The translations under genes were made by a program, and so were the position numbers. The notes under the pieces were generated by a model. That model made no database searches, was not told the origin of the DNA, and was given only the letters and a program-made list of their open reading frames with translations. Below are positions 59,995 to 64,000 of a stretch of DNA of 64,000 bases, in pieces (positions within the stretch are counted from its first letter, which is position 1; each line of letters begins with the position of its first letter). The stretch lies in assembly GCF_001747105.1 (NCBI RefSeq), contig NZ_MDGQ01000004.1:62001-126000 (forward strand). The letters are read 5' to 3'. This DNA is from Roseivirga misakiensis (lineage in GTDB: Bacteria > Bacteroidota > Bacteroidia > Cytophagales > Cyclobacteriaceae).

Positions 59995-60070
59995 CAGTTT
60001 TTTCGTCAATTATACTGATGTCAATTCCTAAAAAAGGCCTTCAGGCGAGCCTATGGGTAAACTATGATCA

Positions 60071-61171
60071 TTATTTACTTAATAAAGCGTTTGTCGCCCC
60101 CATATTCGAGGCAAAATATTGACTGGGTGTTTGACCCTTTGACTTCTTAAATGCCTTATTAAAATTTGCCTTAGTATTAAATCCAACTTCTGTGGCAATT
60201 CCAATGAATGTAAGGTGACCAAAGTCATCGCTTTCTACGCGTCTTATAAATTCGTTGATCCGATATTCATTTACCCACTCTGCGAAACCTTTGTTAAAGG
60301 CTCTGTTAATCACTTCACTCAATTGAGTTTTGTTGAGGTTTACTTCTTTACCCAATTTCTCAAGGGTCAGAGTAGAGTCTAAAAAGAACGCTTCTTCTTT
60401 CATGGCGCTTTCCAGTTTATACGACCATTTATTTAACTCAACATCGGTAAGACTAGACTTTGAATATTTTGTTTCCAATAGCGGCTTACTAAAAACTGTG
60501 GTGCTGGTAAGGGCTTGGTAAGATATTGCTATCGCGCCTGATGACAGTAAGAGAAAAGCTATCTGATAACCGTAATTCGTTATCCAATAATATTCTGGCC
60601 AAAACGTAGCAACTAAAAATGTAGCTAACCAGCAGAAAATTATAATGGCATTAAACACCAAAACGGTTTTTAAAATACCATATGAATCCTTTTTCGCGCT
60701 CCTGTTCATCCATGCTTTAAATGCAAAAACCAAGTAGGCGACGCTACTTAATATACTCACTACATAGAAGAGCGTGTAAAAAGAATTATTCACTCCACTT
60801 CCTTCCAATTCTATAACCTCTGCTGCAGTGAAAGGAAGTACTTTTAAACTATAGCGGATTAAAAATAATACAGCAGGTAAAAAATGGAGCCAATAATACC
60901 TGTGATCGATTCTGAGCTTTAAAGCAGACCTGACAAATCCATAGAAAATCGGTCCAAATAATAGAATGGTAACGTCGCTCAATAATAACCATTTGACCCA
61001 TTCCGAATAGAATGCGGGGGAGTACCCTAATCGCAATACTAAGCCAACGGAAATAAGCAAAAGCAACGATAGCAAGAAACCGTGTTCCCTTCTATACTTC
61101 TTGATCAGTACAATACTCAAGAGCAAAGACTGTGTTAAGCCAATAAGGAGCGTTATAGAAAACCAGTTCAA
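60071..61171 (-). CDS. AraC family regulator with N-terminal membrane domain
   Basis: A 366-residue protein. The N-terminal ~225 residues contain about seven TM helices. The C-terminal part (about 235-360) carries the AraC DNA-binding domain with two HTHs: TLEKLGKEVNLNKTQLSEVINRAFNKGFAEWVNEYRINEF (about 265-305) and FIGIATEVGFNTKANFNKAFKKSKGQTPSQYF (about 318-350). This membrane-bound layout is common in Bacteroidota and implies sensing at or in the membrane. Upstream is the NTF2-like gene (14 bp gap) on the same strand, downstream the YHS gene. Confidence 0.92.
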   Translation of the reverse strand: MNWFSITLLIGLTQSLLLSIVLIKKYRREHGFLLSLLLLISVGLVLRLGYSPAFYSEWVKWLLLSDVTILLFGPIFYGFVRSALKLRIDHRYYWLHFLPAVLFLIRYSLKVLPFTAAEVIELEGSGVNNSFYTLFYVVSILSSVAYLVFAFKAWMNRSAKKDSYGILKTVLVFNAIIIFCWLATFLVATFWPEYYWITNYGYQIAFLLLSSGAIAISYQALTSTTVFSKPLLETKYSKSSLTDVELNKWSYKLESAMKEEAFFLDSTLTLEKLGKEVNLNKTQLSEVINRAFNKGFAEWVNEYRINEFIRRVESDDFGHLTFIGIATEVGFNTKANFNKAFKKSKGQTPSQYFASNMGATNALLSK

Positions 61172-61184
61172 TTTCAGGTGTCTT

Positions 61185-61652
61185 TTATCCTCCTACACAG
61201 TTTTCCTTTCGGTTGGTGTCCACTAGGTGAAAAACCTTCCACCCTTGCTCGGTTCTGAAAAGTTGAAAAATATTAACTCCACAATGAGAGAACTTCTCGC
61301 CAAGATAGAACTTAAAGGGAACCCAAGCCGATGCCATATCACCATCAATTTGAATCGGCCCAAACACAATGCGTTCATCCCAGACTAGGTCATGCGGTGT
61401 TCCTACTGCTTTTAAGAAATTCTTAAAGTCATTGTTGACGACTCGAGAACCATTTGGGGATACTTTCTGAACTCTTTGAAAAATGACTTTATCGGTAAAA
61501 ACAGAATGCACCATTGCGCTATCTCCCGCCCGCATGCCGTCGAACATGGTCATAATGGCCTTTTTGATATCGGCTGCATCGTCTTGAGCTTGTGCCTTAA
61601 AACTAAAAAAGAAGAGCCCAATTAGGGCTCCGATTAAGATTCTATTCTTCAT
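61185..61652 (-). CDS. Secreted NTF2-like (SnoaL/DUF4440-type) protein
   Basis: A 155-residue protein from the ATG at 61652, with a signal peptide (about 1-23, cut after AQA). The mature part is one NTF2-like cone: DIKKAIMTMFDGMRAGDSAMVHSVFTDKVIFQRV (about 28-61), then WDERIVFGPIQIDGDMASAWVPFKFYLGEKFSHCGVNIFQLFRTEQGWKVFHLVDTNRKE. Members of this fold bind small ligands or act as isomerases or lactonases. An ATG six codons upstream (61670) is in frame but would lengthen the signal peptide. It is cotranscribed with the AraC gene. Confidence 0.85.
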   Translation of the reverse strand: MKNRILIGALIGLFFFSFKAQAQDDAADIKKAIMTMFDGMRAGDSAMVHSVFTDKVIFQRVQKVSPNGSRVVNNDFKNFLKAVGTPHDLVWDERIVFGPIQIDGDMASAWVPFKFYLGEKFSHCGVNIFQLFRTEQGWKVFHLVDTNRKENCVGG

Positions 61653-61717
61653 GATCAAAGCTTTATACACTCAAAGCTAAAATTAATCAGATAACTATTC
61701 TTGTCTATTCTGGCTAT

Positions 61718-62425
61718 TTATCTAGCTCGACGAACTTGACCACCAGTATTTGAACGCACATCTGCGCGAGGTCTTCCTCTATAACTTACTGTTCCGCCTG
61801 TATTAGCATTAGCCCTCAAACGGTCAGTTGCATTTACTCTTACGTCTGCTCCCGTGTTAGCCTTAGCATACACTTCTTCAGCTTCTACATCATAAGCGTA
61901 AATTGTTCCACCGGTCGATGCTTTGGCTTCTACTTCTTGTGCCTCTCCTGTGATTTCTACTCTTCCAGAAGTACTCGCACTAATATTCAAGTAAGTCACT
62001 TCTGCTTTAACCTCCACGCTGCCCGAAGTACTGGTTTGAATCGTCAATTCTTTCCCTTTAATCATATCTTCAAATATGACCTCAGCACTAGTAGATGCTG
62101 CAATTTCCTCTATCTCTTCAGTGTAAGTAAGATATGCCTTGATGATACGGCGGTTATTTCTTCTAGAATAACTATTTCGTCTCAGTTGAACTATCAAACG
62201 ATCGCCGCGCACTTCTGTAATAACACGGTCGAGATCAATTCTATCTACATCGAGTTCGATGCTATTGGTATTTCCTTTTTTGGCAATTAGCTCAATGCCT
62301 TCCGTTACTTTTATTTCTGTAAACCTCCTGAGGTCCCGAGTTTCTTTGTCTTGGGCAAAGCCGAGCGTCGCTATAAAAAATAAGATTAGTGTGATTTGAG
62401 TTTTGAAGTTGTTTTTCATATCCAT
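61718..62425 (-). CDS. Head-GIN-domain (DUF2807) secreted protein
   Basis: A 235-residue protein with signal peptide (about 1-24). The mature chain is a DUF2807/head-GIN beta-solenoid: RRFTEIKVTEGIELIAKKGNTNSIELD (about 33-59), then short repeated strands with S/T/N-G turns such as STSAEVIFEDM, STSGSVEVKAEV, STSGRVEITGEA, STGGTIYAYDV, NTGADVRVNAT, NTGGTVSYRG and NTGGQVR. Such proteins are anchored outside the inner membrane and may be adhesins or envelope stabilisers. It is located 66 bp before the NTF2-like gene on the same strand. Confidence 0.88.
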   Translation of the reverse strand: MDMKNNFKTQITLILFFIATLGFAQDKETRDLRRFTEIKVTEGIELIAKKGNTNSIELDVDRIDLDRVITEVRGDRLIVQLRRNSYSRRNNRRIIKAYLTYTEEIEEIAASTSAEVIFEDMIKGKELTIQTSTSGSVEVKAEVTYLNISASTSGRVEITGEAQEVEAKASTGGTIYAYDVEAEEVYAKANTGADVRVNATDRLRANANTGGTVSYRGRPRADVRSNTGGQVRRAR

Positions 62426-62476
62426 GACCTTTTAATATTACCAATAGACATCAAATTTTTCGATTGGGTTGCATCA

Positions 62477-62509
62477 ACAAAAAAAGACCGCCATTGAATG
62501 ACGGTCTTT
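62477..62509 (-). terminator. Terminator of the crp/fnr-like gene
   Basis: AAAGACCG (62483-62490) pairs with CGGTCTTT (62502-62509); one C-A mismatch, then three more pairs and a TGA loop. On the minus strand a TTTTTGTTG tract follows. Same layout as the clpC terminator. Confidence 0.8.
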
Positions 62510-62530
62510 CTAAAGATTATTTTTTTAATT

Positions 62531-63214
62531 CTAAGCTGCTAAAGCTCCAATATTCGGAATTGTAATTAAGCTACGGCTATAAAGAATCGTTCCTTCCTCT
62601 TTCAACTCATTAATCAACGTGGTAACCGTTTGTCTGGAAGAACTTATTAGACTAGCAATCTCATTGTGAGTCAGGTAATTTTTAATCACCAAACCATCAT
62701 CGGCAGGTTTACCTTCTTTGTGTGCCCAGTCCACTAGGAAACTCTTCAATCTTGCTTTTACATCCTTAAATACAAGGTTAGCATATCGATGCTCTAATTT
62801 TCTAAGCTTCTCTCCCATTTTTTTAGAGAAAGAAAGGGCAAGACTTGGATGTTTTTCCATCAGCTTTTCAAATTCTTCCATCGTAAACGTGCAAAGGATA
62901 ACTTCGCTAGAGAGAATTTCAGCAAATTCTTGGCTCGGTAGCATTGATGTGATTGGAATTTCTCCAAAAAGATCGCCCGTAAGGATAATGTCTTTGATCA
63001 TTTCATTTCCAAGTCCATCTACTTCACTAATCTTAATCTTTCCGTTGATCAGGAAGTAAAGTCTCTTAGACTCATCATTCGCAAAATGAATCGTTTGACT
63101 CTTTTTCATTCTCACAAAACGTGAGATTGAACATAAATCGTGAATTTGTTCTTTACTGAGGTTGGCAAAGAGATCATAGTTTCTCAAGTACCAGTATTTT
63201 ATTTCTTTCTGCAT
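62531..63214 (-). CDS. Crp/Fnr family transcriptional regulator
   Basis: A 227-residue regulator. The cyclic-nucleotide-binding domain (about 20-135) has FLINGKIKISEVDGLGNEMIKDIILTGDLFGEIPITSM, close to the Crp cAMP-pocket pattern but with the usual Arg/Ser contacts of cAMP unclear. No Fnr-type Cys cluster, so no Fe-S sensing is expected. The HTH is THNEIASLISSSRQTVTTLINELKEEGTI (about 179-207). It is the second gene after the LysE-type exporter with a gap of 3 bp, so the two are coexpressed. Confidence 0.93.
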   Translation of the reverse strand: MQKEIKYWYLRNYDLFANLSKEQIHDLCSISRFVRMKKSQTIHFANDESKRLYFLINGKIKISEVDGLGNEMIKDIILTGDLFGEIPITSMLPSQEFAEILSSEVILCTFTMEEFEKLMEKHPSLALSFSKKMGEKLRKLEHRYANLVFKDVKARLKSFLVDWAHKEGKPADDGLVIKNYLTHNEIASLISSSRQTVTTLINELKEEGTILYSRSLITIPNIGALAA

Positions 63215-63217
63215 GAA

Positions 63218-63841
63218 TCATAAGTTTATTACCAATTGAATCAGTGCCATGGCGATTAATATTCCGCCTAACACCTTATTATAGTTTTTCGTCAACTTTT
63301 TGAAGATGAAATCCCGATTCCTGGTAGTAAGCTCGGCGACAAGCCACTGCAGTAGAAATGCGCCAAGTGCCGTTCCAACAACGAAAGCCACTTGAGCAGG
63401 TATTGTATTATTTTCTAAAATAGAATTGCTTCTAAGAAACGTAATGATGAAAAGCCAATAAGGATAAAGTTGTGGGTTGAGCAATCCGAAAGTGGCGCCT
63501 AACCAGAGTTCTTTTCCTTGTTTGTCTAATTTACTATTCTGTTTTGTTGAGGCCTTTTGTCGAAACAAATAGACCCCGAAAATAAGCAGGATTCCAACTG
63601 TCAAATACTTGAGATAGTCGTCGAGTCCTTCGTACTGTGAAATAAAATTTGAACTGCCAATGGCTAATCCACAATACAATAACTCGGGTAAACTACCACC
63701 AAGACCAAAAATGATGGCTGCTTTCTTATTCTTATGAAGTGCCGTATGGATAGTCCCCATATTTACCGGCCCTAATTGCAATGATGCCACAAAACTGATG
63801 ACTGTAGCGACTGTTAGCGCTTCAATTACTGTCCAAATCAT
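63218..63841 (-). CDS. LysE/RhtB family amino-acid exporter
   Basis: A 207-residue inner-membrane protein with six helices. The N-terminal LysE block FVASLQLGPVNMGTIHTALHKNKKAAIIFGLGGSLPELLYC (about 18-58) has the conserved GPVN and the Gly-rich helix, and the NPQLYPYWLFIITFL segment (about 121-135) matches helix 4. The substrate class (amino acid or derivative) is inferred from the family. Its ATG overlaps the stop of the preceding gene (ATGA), and the Crp/Fnr gene follows after 3 bp. Confidence 0.9.
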   Translation of the reverse strand: MIWTVIEALTVATVISFVASLQLGPVNMGTIHTALHKNKKAAIIFGLGGSLPELLYCGLAIGSSNFISQYEGLDDYLKYLTVGILLIFGVYLFRQKASTKQNSKLDKQGKELWLGATFGLLNPQLYPYWLFIITFLRSNSILENNTIPAQVAFVVGTALGAFLLQWLVAELTTRNRDFIFKKLTKNYNKVLGGILIAMALIQLVINL

Positions 63842-64000
63842 TTGGCAGAAGCGGTTTTAGTAGCACTTAACTCATTTTGTGATATTTCATCTGATGAAAA
63901 ATGAGTTCTTAGCAGTCTGAACATTTCCCAAAAAGGCGTGACTTTGGCCCCTTGCTTCATATTTTCGATGCTCACTAAACATGAAGTTTTCATGCTTAGC
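63838..64000 (-). CDS. C-terminal end of an unknown protein (or short ORF)
   Basis: An open frame from the window edge to the TGA at 63838-63840, overlapping the LysE start (ATGA). The last ~50 residues include MKQGAKVTPFWEMFRLLRT and end ELSATKTASAK. An ATG at 63993 would allow a 51-residue protein, but a longer gene entering from outside is as likely. No family recognised. Confidence 0.55.
   Translation of the reverse strand, partial: LSMKTSCLVSIENMKQGAKVTPFWEMFRLLRTHFSSDEISQNELSATKTASAK

Noticed and set aside
60010-60070. Terminator between the AraC and YHS genes
   Set aside because: Only 4 bp (AGGC/GCCT) can pair before the T-run, so I do not count it.

Overview
The window looks like chromosome of a Bacteroidota bacterium, most likely a marine member of the Cytophagales (Roseivirga/Fulvivirga-like). 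This is inferred from several signs: promoters of the TTTG-N19-TAnnTTTG type, few Shine-Dalgarno sites, a type IX secretion (T9SS) C-terminal domain, an N-acyl-citrulline type arginine cluster (ArgF' instead of OTC), a HYC_CC_PP protein beside a CusA pump, YpdA of the bacillithiol system, and a PadR regulator paired with a 'permease prefix' MacB-like protein. No phage, IS element or CRISPR array was seen. Most of the window is ordinary core genome.

Layout. 1-2320 (-): the N-terminal part of a CusA/CzcA heavy-metal RND pump, then a small HYC_CC_PP protein. 2468-4825 (+): a lipoprotein and a two-gene ABC exporter. 4906-13157: VOC protein, DUF72, PlsC acyltransferase, TPR-like lipoprotein, putative zinc peptidase, TspO-like protein and a 930-residue T9SS cargo with BNR/sortilin-type repeats. 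13251-19300 (-): cystathionine beta-synthase, alpha/beta hydrolase, pyrB-pyrR, a secreted protein of unknown function, EVE protein. 19396-22380 (+): a PolX-like protein with an apparently dead polymerase site, a GT9 glycosyltransferase and a small membrane protein. 22377-24269 (-): two tandem degenerate LytM paralogues.

24346-32441 (-): a complete, tightly overlapping arginine operon (GNAT, argG, argC, argD, argF', argB, argE', argH). Upstream lies a 31-codon ORF ending in five Arg codons among its last seven, which reads as an unannotated arginine leader peptide. 32831-35561: PD40 lipoprotein, M28-PDZ peptidase, small potassium channel. 35662-39722: SDR with TetR regulator and shared palindromic operators, YpdA, a small membrane protein with an ABC ATPase, a thioredoxin-like protein. 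39891-43204 (+): a CnrYXH/CpxP-like envelope-stress module (Spy-like protein, ECF sigma factor, one-TM putative anti-sigma, second Spy/CpxP-like sensor) followed by a di-heme peroxidase.

43295-50868: M20 amidohydrolase, ClpC, WbqC, Sua5/TsaC, MltG, thioesterase, BrkB/YihY. 50938-51645: tRNA-Ser and tRNA-Glu, then about 4.4 tandem copies of a 124-bp unit that begins with the last 10 nt of tRNA-Glu and carries the operon terminator. It is architecturally like the rtT repeats of the E. coli tyrT locus. 51746-58573: TlpA-like lipoprotein-type thioredoxin, two large FtsX/MacB-like permeases and a PadR regulator. 58766-58924: a 52-codon gene with a strong promoter (containing a perfect 14-bp palindrome) and a strong terminator. 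58975-64000 (-): YHS-domain protein, AraC regulator with membrane domain, NTF2-like protein, head-GIN-domain protein, Crp/Fnr regulator, LysE exporter and the tail of one more gene.

The most interesting signals are the arginine leader peptide, the tRNA-Glu tail repeat array, the PolX protein with lost metal ligands, the degenerate LytM pair, a candidate small RNA at 6231-6340 and the palindrome-controlled 52-aa gene. All function calls rest on reading the translations; no database search was run.
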